A DNA stretch of 64,000 bases, taken from assembly GCA_025617745.1 (NCBI GenBank), contig CM046853.1:30741313-30805312 (forward strand), in the 5' to 3' direction. Positions 47,494-60,759 of this stretch are shown one piece after another (positions within the stretch are counted from its first letter, which is position 1; each line of letters begins with the position of its first letter). Made by a program: the position numbers and the translations under genes. Below the pieces are notes generated by a model. The model had not been told where the DNA came from. It saw only the letters and a list, made by a program, of their open reading frames with translations, and did no database searches. The DNA comes from Heliocidaris erythrogramma. Its lineage: Eukaryota > Echinodermata > Echinoidea > Camarodonta > Echinometridae.

Positions 47494-48305
47494 TCATGCC
47501 CCCAATTTTTGCTGTGACTCTTTTTATAGAGTAGAAATGGAATTTTATTATTGTGAATGGCAATTCAGTAGCAATGAATTCCTGTACATGTAGAGAAAAT
47601 GAAATTTGCCTCTTTTTTTTTTTTTTTTTTTAACATTTATCAATTGATGGCTTTTTTCCTTGTCCATCTTCCTAATACCTCAATCACACTAATAAGACCG
47701 ACACAAGACCCAGAACAAAATTACCCTTAATGGCAAAGAACTGGTCGGTTTGGTGGTGTGATGGTGGTAATAGGATGAGTGGGTGTAACTTGTGCCCCCC
47801 CCCCCTTTCCTGAATCTTTAGGAAAAGTGTTAAAGACAACTTGCATGTTGTCTTCAGCACTTGTTGCTGCCAAAAATATTATGTCCAGATATATTATTTA
47901 AAAAATAAAATGTTGATCCTTTGCCACTGATAATATCCTTCTTGAAAAATCCCTACCCTTACCAACAATACAGAGCCACATAATGGTCCGAACCAGTTAG
48001 TCTGTAATTTCTGTTGTATTGTAATTTGAATATACCCTTATTGAAACAAAAAATGAACTTTTTCCTTTAATTTGAACTTCCTTTTCTTGTGAAGGGTCAG
48101 AAAGGAGAAGGGAATAAGAGAGAGAAAATGGAGAGGTGCAAAAAAAACGGTAAAAACAAGCCATTGAGAGAAAGGAAGGAAAGGATGAAGAAACAAATCA
48201 TGAGAAGAGGATGAGGGAGAACGCAGTGATGGAGATATTGAGAGAGAGGGAGAATAGTGAAGAGTGAACACAATCCCAAAGTGAATTTTGAAATATTAGT
48301 AGGCC

Positions 48306-48620
48306 AAGTGCCGTACCCAGGATTTGTTAAAAGGGGGAGGGGGGTGGGTGTATATATCAGTATTTTGGGGGTCTTTTTACTCCAAAAAATCTCTGACAAG
48401 CCAAACAAAAAGAAAAAAAGTAACATTATTTGGGGTTACTTTCAAATTATCCAATATGTGTTAAAAAAAGTTAACAGGAATTCTAAGGCGGCGTTTTTTA
48501 ACATCAAAAAGGCGTGTGCCGACTTACAATAACACAAAAAGGGGGTGTTCGACCACCTAAAAATGCCCCTTTTGTCAAAGGGGGTGTTTGGACACCCCCC
48601 TCCCCTAGATAAGTGCATGG
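48306..48620. mobile_element. hAT-like element (second version)
   Basis: Counterpart of 23313-23625 with the same GTAGGCC flanks (48299-48305 and 48621-48627). Confidence 0.45.
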
Positions 48621-50067
48621 GTAGGCCTACCTTCTTGCATTAATTTTATTCTTCATTTCATGTATTCTGCATCTGTGTATTTATTTACTAAACCAAATTT
48701 ATAACTAAAAAACACTTGATAACTCCTTGCCTGAACCAACATCGTGATTAGATGGAAGCTTGTGAACGTGTTAGAGTAAGGATGTGTATGTAGAGAGAGA
48801 GAGAGAGAGAGAGAAAGAGGGGAGGGCGAGGTGTTTGCTGACAGAAATTGATGTCCATGCCCAGTCTAAACTGTCTTTGAAAAAGAGCATTCTGCAGCTA
48901 CCTGGTGAAAAGAATATTTATGAAGCCGAAGTGAACCACGGAGAGCAGCAATACAAATTTCACAAGTGTTGGCTATATGTAAAGAGCAAGGAGTTCTGTC
49001 ATAACTCCTTGGTCAGAGCAGGGAGGTAGAAGAGAGATCTCTCTTCCACCTCCCCAGTCAGAGCAAGAAGCTTACACTCCTTAGCCAGATGACTTGGCAA
49101 ATCAGGTGTAGGCCTATGAGGGTAGGGGGCTATGAGGGTAGGGGGCTGGATCAAGTTTCATTTTGAGAAAATTTACCACAAACATTTGGATGATTTTGGC
49201 GTAATGAAAATTTTCTCACTTTTCAGATATGACGGTAACCTGATATGACTTGGATATTATCAATAATCAAGCTTCCAGAATGTTAGGCTATAGCCCAATA
49301 TTAGAAATATTAGAAGAAGAAAAAAGAAAGAAACCCCAAACAAAAATCACTGACGTGAGGGGGGAGGGGGCCAGGGGGATGCCACACTCTTATGACAAGT
49401 ATTACATCTCCCTAATCAATTCCCCGTCCAAGGAGACAAAATAAAATCTTATGTGTTCATTGTTTTATCAGTCTTCAGTCGATCGCATGATCCTGCTGTT
49501 CTGAAGATACAAAAAAGGCTTTTCCCCACATTTCTCTCTATCCTCCGATTGTAGTATTGGAAATTTGTCTAAGCATCCAACCGCATAGGCCTATATGCCC
49601 GCCCCCGCACTATTTCCAGTACAATGTATATCTTGACGACTAGTAACCGAAATTAGTTTGGAAAATGTGAGGGATATTTTCGCTCGAGAGCGAGAAATAA
49701 ATTTATTGGACCTGCGGGCACTCGTACTCCGCGAGCGCGCGGTGCCGTTACCCGAAAATAAAACCAGGGTGGCGGGCTCTGAAACCAGCTAGCCCCTGCC
49801 TCGTACGGCAATAATTGTGAATGACGACAGGGCTGTATTTCCTCCACTCCGATGTCTCTCATTTTCTCTCCCTCCGAGCTCCAGCCCCGGCCCCTCCTTC
49901 CCTTACACAACGTCTAGTACGTCTCTGGTATAGAGCTGATCTTATGGATTGTTGTTTCGTCCATGTTTCAAAATGTGCGACCTCCCCTTCCCCTTTTCAT
50001 TTGTTTCCTCTTTCTCTTTCTTTCTTGTCGGGCAAAAACATTTGTTATTCATGTATGTAGGATTACC

Positions 50068-50259
50068 ATGCAATAATCAAAATTTGGTAATTCTCCTCAC
50101 ACACAATGTCGCGACTACCCCAGCGACCGCCGGCCAGGCCAGGCGATCGACAGGCTAGGCTAGATGCAATAATCAAAATTTGGTAATTCTCCTCACACAC
50201 GATGTCGCGACTACCCCAGCGACCGCCGGCCAGGCCAGGCGATCGACAGGCTAGGCTAG
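50068..50259. repeat. 96-bp tandem duplication (second version)
   Basis: Counterpart of 25074-25265, same two copies. Confidence 0.9.
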
Positions 50260-51059
50260 CCCCTTGCCGCCCACGGGATGAGCTCCAGCGCTCAAGTTTT
50301 CTCTCGCGCGCGATAGTATTGCCGAGTTATCAATCCTTGGTATTGCAAGCCCTGTCAGCATTACACCCCACAGCGGCAGGCCAATGTAAATAGACGTTAC
50401 GCTGTGCATTTGCCGAAAGAGGGAGGTAGGCCGACCGTCACAAGTTATAAGCGTCATGCCATACGCTTATAAAATTTCGATTTTAAATCATAAATATCTT
50501 GATAATGAAATCAGCAATTGACCTGTAAAAGTCACACGATTCCCGACTGACCTAAAGGTTTCTAATTATCATTGCAGCATGAGCTAATTCAGATTTTTTT
50601 TTTTCTGATCTCCAACAAAGTTACTTGTTACTCTTGTATGTCCGTTTCTTAGACATTGTGAAAATAAAGAAAATTTGAAACCTTGAAACCTTACCTAGAG
50701 ATTGCCCGAGATATAGTCTATTTTTATTTATTAAAATTTCACACATACCTAGATTTACCTCTACATGATGATCAAAGAATAGTACTTGAAAAGAATTGTT
50801 TTGTCTGTTCTCCTCTCACCCCCCCCCCCCCCCCTCCTCCGAAAGAAAAAAAAAATAAAATTTAAGTCACACAAATACAATGTACCCCGTTAAACATACT
50901 GAAAAAAAAAAATCACGTGTACCGAATACTGTAAGCATAGAGTATCGCAGCCATCCCCAGCGTCTGTTTGTTTTTTGTCCAACCTCAAGTGGCGTATTCG
51001 CCTCGCCGTCCCTACGTATGAAATTTTCCCATTTCCTATAAAGTGGTGTATTAATATAC

Positions 51060-51150
51060 CTCGCTCTTCCGCTAATTTTCCATCCTCTCGTTCATTTTCC
51101 AGCATTCTTTTTTTTAAATTTCTTGAAGAGTTGGGGGTTTCATTTTAGTT
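51060..51150 (-). other. Exon-like segment (unit C', frame broken)
   Basis: Counterpart of 26076-26166 with the same stop-creating change. Confidence 0.3.
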
Positions 51151-51174
51151 CTGCTACAAAACTAAAATCATATA

Positions 51175-51813
51175 TTCAGAAAAAGGTTTGCGGTACAACC
51201 ATGTGAGTTGGAATAACTCCACGTTCCGGTCAGAATGCTCTGGCCGTCGTCAGGAGAATGAGAAGAGCGAAAAAATCAGCAGAATTTATATATGAAGCAG
51301 CAATTTACTTAATAAAATGGATGCAATCAAATAACATAGAAAGAAATAGTAACAGTAACATCAAAGTACCTACATAATTTCTTTCCCCAACAGGATGCCA
51401 TGTTTCTCTCCACAGATTACCTATGGTCCCAATCCCCCTTTTGTGTCCAGCTTATCCAGATGGTTAATCGATTTCTTAGGCCTATTGTTCACTTGCTTTC
51501 ATTGTTTTCTTTTCAACGCAGGATTCGTTTGATGTCACTTATCCTTTCAATGCAGGTACCTTGATGTTATTTATCCTTTCAATGTAGGTACTTTGATGTT
51601 ACTGTTACTATTTCTTTCTATGTTATTTGATTGCATCCATTTTATTAAGTAAATTGCTGCTTCATATATAAATTCTGCTGATTTTTTCGCTCTTCTCATT
51701 CTCCTGACGACGGCCAGAGCATTCTGACCGGAACGTGGAGTTATTCCCAACTCACATGGTTGTACCGCAAACCTTTTTCTGAATAACAACTTCACCATGC
51801 AAACCTTCAAATC
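51175..51813. mobile_element. Foldback element with 201-bp arms (unit C')
   Basis: Counterpart of 26191-26826, flanked by CTAAAATCATATA at 51162-51174 and 51814-51826. Confidence 0.8.
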
Positions 51814-52275
51814 CTAAAATCATATACTTATTCAAAAGTCCAATAAGGTTAATTAACTGCTCTTTCCCTATATATTTAAAGCTTTTATAACAATGCAAAT
51901 CCCCCTCCCAGTTTATATACATGTATTTTTTTAATATCCAATAAATTGAAATAAATCACCATGATCTTTCCAAAGGACTCTTATTTTTCACAGGTAAAAA
52001 ATAAATGCTCATATGTCTCTTCATTTTATAACAAAAGGAGCACATATTATTTTCTCTAGTACATATAAGCTTATATAACATTTTAACCTGAAACTTACAT
52101 TTAAAGTACATTTCCTAGGTCTTAAAAATGTCTTTTTCAGATTCAAAATCAATGATTTCAGTGCCTTATACTGATAACAAGTTTTATGAAACAGGGTCCT
52201 GATCGACATGTAATAGGACAATAATATTTGTAAACCGCTCAATGATTGAACTTGTCTGAATTGTACCTCTGTCTC

Positions 52276-53528
52276 TCAGTCCGTTGGTGAGTCGATGAAA
52301 ATGGGAAATCTCTGGTAGCGAAGTGCAGATTTGCAGGAATCGGTCCACCACTCTCTCCAGTTCTCCACCAAAGGCATTCTCATCTCTTCTTTTTGTTCCT
52401 CATCTCTCAAAATATGGTGAATTACATGCTTGCAAAAATTCTCCGGTTCTAAGAACGAATCCTCCTTATTGGTCGTCACTGAGCCGAATTTCTTCCACTC
52501 AAAGTATTTATTATACATCTCATCATTCTTATCCAGTTTGTCCAAGTATTCGGCAAGTTTAGACACAGATGGAAATCTTGTACATGTATAAAGGAGTTCG
52601 GTGGAGCCATTCTGATGTAGTCTTCTTTTGGAGCTCCGTAGACAACTGGAACCAGCCAGTGTCAAGGCATTGTACCAAAACTTTTCGGTGATATAATCGC
52701 GACATTCACTGTTTTCTAGAGCGAGATAGAACTTGTACTTCGGAAGACAGTTGTTAAGATTCCCACAAGGCTTCTCACCACATATTCCAAAACTATCAGT
52801 GTCGATATGTTTTGACAGAGCTCCAACTAAACTCTTTGCGACTCCATGAGACTACCTGGCAATTAGATGACACCCATGCAACCAGTTTTGTTTTGTTTTT
52901 TGCCCAGTTCCTGGTGACATTACCAACAGTGGATGGTGCATGCGGCACGTATCGCCATATTCGGCCCCGGACATGACGGCCTTTTTGTTGGTTGCTCCTG
53001 TACGATACGTCATGATATAGTCATATGACTTTTTCAGGTATTTGGCGGTGAATAACCTGTTTTGTCGTGTGTATCGGGCTCTCAAATGTCCAGAAGATCC
53101 ATTTTCTGAGCTCGGATCGATACTGCATCAGCTTATCCCAGTTCCAGCTTGATTTGTAATAGAGCAAATACAAACATCACTTGAAGCAAGTTGGTCATAG
53201 TCTGCCATAATCTATCTGAAAGCCACAAGATAACCCAGGACAAGAATATTTGCTTTTAATCTTGTTGTCCCGAATTAATCGTTCGAAGGGCCAGCCTATA
53301 GGATTATGCTTTCGATCAAGCCAAACATAAACACTCTTGTAGGCATTTCATAAGGGGTTGAGGCACTCTCTCTCCCCCCGTTGGTGTCATTATTGCGCTT
53401 ACATTATGTCTTGCTGCCTTTACGTGGTTTGCCAATTTCGTGACTGGGCTTGCATTATATGATAATAAAAGAAAGTAATGATAAAGCTGAAAATACATCA
53501 AACAACCAGAATCTCATCAAATCCCTCT
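52276..53528 (-). pseudogene. Fucosyltransferase C' (GT10), many single-base indels
   Basis: Second version of gene C. Private lesions include GATGGAAATC near 52570, AACCAGCCAGTG near 52652, an added TA in CCAACTAAACTC near 52825, ATCGCCATATT near 52952, GGCGGTGAATAA near 53045 and GCAAATACAAACATC near 53164. The ATG itself is corrupted (CCCTCTCTTGTG in place of CCCTCATCTTGTG). The last 118 residues read normally. See gene C for why consensus error is likely. Confidence 0.85.
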
Positions 53529-53971
53529 CTTGTGCAGACTTCAGGAGCTTCCGTAGGCTGTAGAATTATACACATCTTTCTTCGACATATCCAACGCGGC
53601 GACACATAGGACGCATATACGCGTAGAGAGGGCCTAGACATTAAGGAGCATTGGCATCAATATGGGATAGGGGGGGGGGGGGTGTTACCTGTCTCATTAC
53701 GTGGATCAAATTATCACGGCCACTGATGGGGGAAGGGTCATAGCTGGATCGTAGCATCTTCTTTTTACGTTCCTTTCTCCCTCTCTTTTTTTTTTTTTAC
53801 TTCTTTGCGCCATTCGATAGGATTTGGGGGGGGGGGGGGCACGACCCGTGATCCCCACCCTCATCCACACTCATGCCAACAAGCATAATAATTAATGACA
53901 TCTGTTGCGAGAAAAGAAAAGCAGTTGCCATTGTATTTGTTAACAACCTCAGTGTGAAGAATAAAGCATAA

Positions 53972-54187
53972 TTGAATAGGATAGTGAAACGTGCCAACAG
54001 AGAAATTGGTGTCACTTAAAACAGCTGGAAGATATTGTAGAAGAGCAGTACTGGAAAAGTTGCAAGTGATTGTGAAACATTCAAATCACCCTCTGCATGA
54101 GGAAGGGGTCTTAAATATATCTGGAAGAAGTTTGGGAGGTCATTTCTCCCAAGTGCAGTGAAAGCATTCAACTACAGTTTCTGTAGA
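53972..54187 (+). pseudogene. Reverse-transcriptase C-terminal relic (unit C')
   Basis: Same decayed form as units B and C. Confidence 0.45.
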
Positions 54188-54472
54188 TTAAAGATCTAGT
54201 CTCTAGTGTAGTTCATCACCTCTGAGTACTTCTTTCTACTTTCTCTTCTTTTCTCCCCCCCCCCCCCCTCTCTCTCTCTCTCTCTCGCTCTCTCACTCTC
54301 TCACTCTCTTTTGGGTTAGGTTGCGTTAAGGATTTACCGCTAATTTCTCATTAATTGGTATTTTTATTGAAATAACATGGGAGTAAAATCTGAACCTATC
54401 AGTTTTCAGGAAATGGTTGTAACAATTTGACAGTTGATTATAATACATGTAATTATGTATGCATTATATTAC

Positions 54473-54503
<31 letters not shown>

Positions 54504-55653
54504 TCTTGTCTCTCTTTCTCTTTATCTTCCACCCTACATTTGTCATTATGCATATAATGTGTTTACATTACAGTTCAGTGTTTCGTACACAAAGTTCTAG
54601 TATAGGGGCAATCATTTTTGTTTATTAGAAAGCAATTAGGCAGATTAGGAGATGCAACATTGAATGTAACATTCAAATCAGTATTACCGATTAAACAAGG
54701 GCAACGAAAAGCGTAGCACCCCCTCGCCGGGTACAACGTGTGATATCACTGTTTTTTTGCATGGTCACATGGTGTTATTTGACCAATCAGGATGGCTACA
54801 TTATTGAACCCGCTTTATGAAACAAGTTATCTCAATTAGACTATACTATTGTATTACTAGGCAAGGAAGTTACTAATACCTAGGAATTGGATGTACAGAA
54901 AGTTTACTACTTTATGTAATGACCCATGTCATCGTTACAACTTTTCTATTATGTAGTGTAAGGAGGGAGTGTCATGTAAAGAATTGTATATCTACATTTC
55001 TTTAATATGATTGTATTTAATTATATTACAGAGCATTTGTATGTACTTTTTCTTTTTCACAAAGGGTTCTGTAAATTCCAACAGAGCGTTTTAATAGACT
55101 TCTCCACTTTTTTTTTGCTACGAATAGTTTTATGATAGTAAATTTTGATATTACAACTGTTTTTTATGTGTAATTGTAAACACTTTTTAATGTAATTTTG
55201 TTTGATATTACGTAAAATAAATCTGTGTATGTCCGTTTCTTAGACATTTGTGGAAAATAAAGAAAATTTGAAACCTTGAAACCTTACCTAGAGATTGCCC
55301 GAGGATATAGTCTATTTTTATTTATTAAAATTTCACACATACCTAGATTTACCTCTACATGATGATCAAAGAATAGTACTTGAAAGAATTGTTTTGTCTG
55401 TTCTCCTCTCACCCCCCCCCCCCCCCTCCTCCGGAAAGAAAAAAAAAATAAAATTTAAGTCACACAAATACAATGTACCCCGTTAAACATACTGAAAAAA
55501 AAATCACGTGTACCGAATACTGTAAGCATAGAGTATCGCAGCCATCCCCAGCGTCTGTTTGTTTTTTGGTCCAACCTCAAGTGGGCGTATTCGCCTCGCC
55601 GTCCCTACGTATGAAAGTTTTCCCATTTCCTATAAAGTGGTGTATTAATATAC

Positions 55654-55744
55654 CTCGCTCTTCCGCTAATTTTCCATCCTCTCGTTCATTTTCCAGCATT
55701 CTTTTTTTTAAATTTCTTGAAGAGTTGGGGGTTTCATTTTAGTT
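55654..55744 (-). other. Exon-like segment (unit C/D)
   Basis: Counterpart of 26076-26166: splice-like borders kept, frame interrupted by the A-run change. Confidence 0.3.
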
Positions 55745-55768
55745 CTGCTACAAAACTAAAATCATATA

Positions 55769-56406
55769 TTCAGAAAAAGGTTTGCGGTACAACCATGTGA
55801 GTTGGAATAACTCCACGTTCCGGTCAGAATGCTCTGGCCGTCGTCAGGAGAATGAGAAGAGCGAAAAAATCAGCAGAATTTATATATGAAGCAGCAATTT
55901 ACTTAATAAAATGGATGCAATCAAATAACATAGAAAGAAATAGTAACAGTAACATCAAAGTACCTACATAATTTCTTTCCCCAACAGGATGCCATGTTTC
56001 TCTCCACAGATTACCTATGGTCCCAATCCCCCTTTTGTGTCCAGCTTATCCAGATGGTTAATTGATTTCTTAGGCCTATTGTTCACTTGCTTTCATTGTT
56101 TTCTTTTCAACGCAGGATTCGTTTGATGTCACTTATCCTTTCAATGCAGGTACCTTGATGTTATTTATCCTTTCAATGTAGGTACTTTGATGTTACTGTT
56201 ACTATTTCTTTCTATGTTATTTGATTGCATCCATTTTATTAAGTAAATTGCTGCTTCATATATAAATTCTGCTGATTTTTTCGCTCTTCTCATTCTCCTG
56301 ACGACGGCCAGAGCATTCTGACCGGAACGTGGAGTTATTCCAACTCACATGGTTGTACCGCAAACCTTTTTCTGAATAACAACTTCACCATGCAAACCTT
56401 CAAATC
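55769..56406. mobile_element. Foldback element with 201-bp arms (downstream of gene D)
   Basis: Nearly identical to the elements at 26191 and 51175, with CTAAAATCATATA at 55756-55768 and 56407-56419. It was inserted before the unit was duplicated into C and D. Confidence 0.8.
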
Positions 56407-56869
56407 CTAAAATCATATACTTATTCAAAAGTACAATAAGGTTAATTAACTGCTCTTTCCCTATATATTTAAAGCTTTTATACCAATGCAAATCCCCCTC
56501 CCAGTTTATATACATGTATTTTTTTAATATCCAATAAATTGAAATAAATCACCATGATCTTTCCAAAGGACTCTTATTTTTCACAGGTAAAAAATAAATG
56601 CTCATATGTCTCTTCATTTTTATAACAAAAGGAGCACATATTATTTTCCTAGTACATATAAAGCTTATATAACATTTTAACCTGAAACTTACATTTAAAG
56701 TACATTTCCTAGGTCTTAAAAATGTCTTTTTCAGATTCAAAATCAATGATTTCAGTGCCTTATACCGATAACAAGTTTTATGAAACAGGGTCCTGATCGA
56801 CATGTAATAGGACAATAATATTTGTAAACCGCTCAATGATTGAACTTGTCTGAATTGTACCTCTGTCTC

Positions 56870-58129
56870 TCAGTCCGTTGGTGAGTCGATGAAAATGGGA
56901 AATCTCTGGTAGCGAAGTGCAGATTTGCAGGAATCGGTCCACCACTCTCTCCAGTTCTCCACCAAAGGCATTCTCATCTCTTCTTTTTGTTCTTCATCTC
57001 TCAAAATATGGTGAATTACATGCTTGCAAAAATTCTCCGGTTCTAAGAACGAATCCTCCTTATTGGTCGTCACTGAGCCGAATTTCTTCCACTCAAAGTA
57101 TTTATTATACATCTCATCATTCTTATCCAGTTTGTCCAAGTATTCGGCAAGTTTAGACACAGATGGGAAATCTTGTACATGTATAAAGGAGTTCGGTGGA
57201 GCCATTCTGATGTAGTCTTCTTTTGGAGCTCCGTAGACAACTGGAACCAAGCCCAGTGTCAAGGCATTGTACCAAAACTTTTCGGTGATATAATCGCGAC
57301 ATTCACTGTTTTCTAGAGCGAGATAGAACTTGTACTTCGGAAGACAGTTGTTAAGATTCCCACAAGGCTTCTCACCACATATTCCAAAACTATCGACACT
57401 GATATGTTTTGACAGAGCTCCAACAAACTCTTTGCGACTCCATGAGACTACCTGGCAATTAGATGACACCCATGCAACCAGTTTTGTTTTGTTTTTTGCC
57501 CAGTTCCTGGTGACATTACCAACAGTGGATGGTGCATGCGGCACGTATCGCCCATATTCGGCCCCGGACATGACGGCCTTTTTGTTGGTTGCTCCTGTAC
57601 GATACGTCATGATATAGTCATATGACTTATTCAGGTATTTGGCCGGTGGAATAACCTGTTTTGTCGTGTGTATCGGGCTCTCAAATGTCCAGAAGATCCA
57701 TTTCTGATGCTCGGATCGATACTGCATCAGCTTATCCCAGTTCCAGCTTGATTTGTAATAGAGCAATACAACATCACTTGAAGCAAGTTGGTCATAGTTC
57801 TGCCCATAATCTATCTGAACGCCACAAGATAACCCAGGACAAGAATATTTGCTTTTAATCTTGTTGTCCCGAATTAATCGTTCGAAGGGCCAGCCTATAG
57901 GATTATGCTTTCGATCAAGCCAAACATAAACACTCTTGTAGCATTTCATAAGGGGTTGAGGCACTCTCTCTCCCCCCGTTGGTGTCATTATTGCGCTTAC
58001 ATTATGTCTTGCTGCCTTTACGTGGTTTGCCAATTTCGTGACTGGGCTTGCATTATATGATAATAAAAGAAAGTAAATGATAAAGCTGAAAATACATCCA
58101 AACAACCAGAATCTCATCAAATCCCTCAT
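56870..58129 (-). CDS. Alpha-1,3-fucosyltransferase D (GT10), intact, 419 aa
   Basis: Complete single-exon gene, the best reference copy of the array. The ATG gives MRDLMRFWLFGCIFSFIIYF, a short tail plus signal anchor (about residues 7-24), typical of Golgi type II transferases. Catalytic-region landmarks are WTFESPIHT (147-155), MTYRTGATNKKAV (174-186), LVAWVSSNC (217-225), CGEKPC (251-256), and the donor motif KFYLALENSECRDYITEKFW to SFIHVQDF (267-321). Sequons lie at about N43, N167, N205 and N213. The acceptor-side patch is HNPIGWPFER (75-84). It should fucosylate N-acetyllactosamine-type or related glycans; the exact linkage cannot be read from sequence. A 3'-AG site (TATATTTCTACAG) lies 30 bases before the ATG, so a 5' untranslated intron is possible. 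Confidence 0.93.
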   Translation of the reverse strand: MRDLMRFWLFGCIFSFIIYFLLLSYNASPVTKLANHVKAARHNVSAIMTPTGGERVPQPLMKCYKSVYVWLDRKHNPIGWPFERLIRDNKIKSKYSCPGLSCGVQIDYGQNYDQLASSDVVLLYYKSSWNWDKLMQYRSEHQKWIFWTFESPIHTTKQVIPPAKYLNKSYDYIMTYRTGATNKKAVMSGAEYGRYVPHAPSTVGNVTRNWAKNKTKLVAWVSSNCQVVSWSRKEFVGALSKHISVDSFGICGEKPCGNLNNCLPKYKFYLALENSECRDYITEKFWYNALTLGLVPVVYGAPKEDYIRMAPPNSFIHVQDFPSVSKLAEYLDKLDKNDEMYNKYFEWKKFGSVTTNKEDSFLEPENFCKHVIHHILRDEEQKEEMRMPLVENWREWWTDSCKSALRYQRFPIFIDSPTD

Positions 58130-58565
58130 CTTGTGCAGACTTCAGGAGCTTCCGTAGGCTGTAGAAATATACACAACTTTCTTCGACATATCCAACGCGG
58201 CGACACATAGACGCATATACGCGTAGAGAGGGCCTAGACATTAAGGGAGCATTGGCATCAATATGGGATATGGGGGGGGGGGTGTTACCTGTCTCATTAC
58301 GTGGATCAAATTATCACGGCCACTGATGGGGGAAGGGTCATAGCTGGATCGTAGCATCTTCTTTTTACGTTCCTTTCTCCCTCTCTTTTTTTTTTTTACT
58401 TCTTTGCGCCATTCGATAGGATTGGGGGGGGGGGCACGACCCATGATCCCCACCCCCATCCACACTCAGGCCAACAAGCAGAATCATTAATGACATCTGT
58501 TGCGAGAAAAACAAGCAATTGCCATTGTATTTATAAACAGCCTCGGTGGGAAGAATAAAGCATAA

Positions 58566-58783
58566 ATGAATAGGATAGTGAAACGTGCCAACAGAGAAAT
58601 TGGTGTCACTTAAAAACAGCTGGAAGATATTGTAGAAAGAGCAGTACTGGAAAAGTTGCAAGTGATTGTGAAACATTCAAATCACCCTCTGCATGAGGAA
58701 GGGGTCTTAAATATATCTGGAAGAAGTTTGGGAGGTCATTTCTCCCAAGTGCAGTGAAAGCATTCAACTACAGTTTCTGTAGA
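58566..58783 (+). pseudogene. Reverse-transcriptase C-terminal relic (unit D)
   Basis: Same form as units B and C: stop after REIGVT and LPGIRTDRF part deleted. Confidence 0.45.
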
Positions 58784-60759
58784 TTAAAGATCTAGTCTCT
58801 AGTGTAGTTTCATCACCTCTGAGTACTTCTTTCTACTTTCTCTTCTTTTCTCTCCCTCTCTCTCTCTCTCTCGCTCTCTCACTCTCTTTTGGGTTAGGTT
58901 GCGTTAAGGATTTACCGCTAATTTCTCATTAATTGGTATTTTTATTGAAATAACATGGGAGTAAAATCTGAACCTATCAGTTTTCAGGAAATGGTTGTAA
59001 CAATTTGACAGTTGATTATAATACATGTAATTATGTATGCATTATATTACCTCTTCTCTCTCTCTCTCTCTCTCTCTTCTTGTCTCTCTTTCTCTTTATC
59101 TTCCACCCTACAGTTGTCATTATGCATATAATGTGTTTACATTACAGTTCAGTGTTTCGTACACAAAGTTCTAGTATAGGTGCAATAATTTTTGTTTATT
59201 AGAAAGCAATTAGGCAGATTAGGAGATGCAACATTGAATGTAACATTCAAATCAGTATTACCGATTAAACAAGGGCAACGAAAAGCGTAGCACCCCCTCG
59301 CCGGGTACAACGTGTGATATCACTGTTTTTTTGCATGGTCACATGGTGTTATTTGACCAATCAGGATGGCTACATTATTGAACCCGCTTTATGAAACAAG
59401 TTATCTCAATACGACTATACTATTGTATTACTAGGCAAGGAAGTTACTAATACCTAGGAATTGGATGTACAGAAAGTTTACTACTTTATGTAATGACCCA
59501 TGTCATCGTTACAACTTTTCTATTATGTAGTGTAAGGAGGGAGTGTCATGCAGGACTTGTGTCATGTAAAGAATTGTATATCTACATTTCTTTAATATGA
59601 TTGTATTTAATTATATTACAGAGCATTTGTATGTACTTTTTCTTTTTCACAAAGGGGTCTGTAAATTCCAACAGAGCGTTTTAATAGACTTCTCCACTTT
59701 TTTTTTGCTACGAATAGTTTTATGATAGTAAATTTTGATATTACAACTGTTTTTTATGTGTAATTGTAAACACTTTTTAATGTAATTTTGTTTGATATTA
59801 CGTAAAATAAATCTGTGTATGTCCGTTTCTTACACATTTGTGGAAAATAAAGAAAATTTGAAACCTTGAAACCTTACCTAGAGATTGCCCGAGGATATAG
59901 TCTATTTTTATTTATTAAAATTTCACACATACCTAGATTTACCTCTACATGATGATCAAAGAATAGTACTTGAAAGAATTGTTTTGTCTGTTCTCCTCTC
60001 ACCCCCCCCCCCCCCCCCCTCCTCCGGAAAGAAAAAAAAAATAAAATTTAAGTCACACAAATACAATGTACCCCGTTAAACATACTGAAAAAAAAATCAC
60101 GTGTACCGAATACTGTAAGCATAGAGTATCGCAGCCGTCCCCAGCGTCTGTTTGTTTTTTGGTCCAACCTCAAGTGGGCGTATTCGCCTCGCCGTCCCTA
60201 CGTATGAAAGTTTTCCATCCTCTCGTTCATTTTCCAGCATTCTTTTTTTTTAATTTCTTGAAGAGTTGGGGGTTTCATTTTAGTTCTGCTACAAAACTAA
60301 AATCATATACTTATTCAAAAGTACAATAAGGTTAATTAACTGCTCTTTCCCTATATATTTAAAGCTTTTATACCAATGCAAATCCCCCTCCCAGTTTATA
60401 TACATGTATTTTTTTTAATATCCAATAAATTGAAATAAATCACCATGATCTTTCCAAAGGACTCTTATTTTTCACAGGTAAAAAATAAATGCTCATATGT
60501 CTCTTCATTTTTATAACAAAAGGAGCACATATTATTTTCCTAGTACATATAAGCTTATATAACATTTTAACCTGAAACTTACATTTAAAGTACATTTCCT
60601 AGGTCTTAAAAATGTCTTTTTCAGATTCAAAATCAATGATTTCAGTGCCTTATACCGATAACAAGTTTTATGAAACAGGGTCCTGATCGACATGTAATAG
60701 GACAATAATATTTGTAAACCGCTCAATGATTGAACTTGTCTGAATTGTACCTCTGTCTC
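58784..60759. other. Spacer between genes D and E
   Basis: Array-unit spacer with CT tracts (58853-58885, 59053-59078), the LINE-like 3' end (about 59600-59880), a C run (60002-60019) and a partial exon-like segment (60210-60290) whose donor side is deleted. It lacks both foldback elements and so provides their empty sites. No other gene seen. Confidence 0.6.

Larger units (their letters stand above)
29958..54450. repeat. 24.5-kb segment repeated from before the gap (right version)
   Basis: Counterpart of 4950-29457. Private differences include a 16-18 base tandem duplication of CATGTACGTCTTGTGT near 36065-36092, short deletions near 30975 and 31315, and many homopolymer-length changes. Beyond 54450 the right contig continues into units D and E, which the left contig does not reach. 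Confidence 0.95.
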
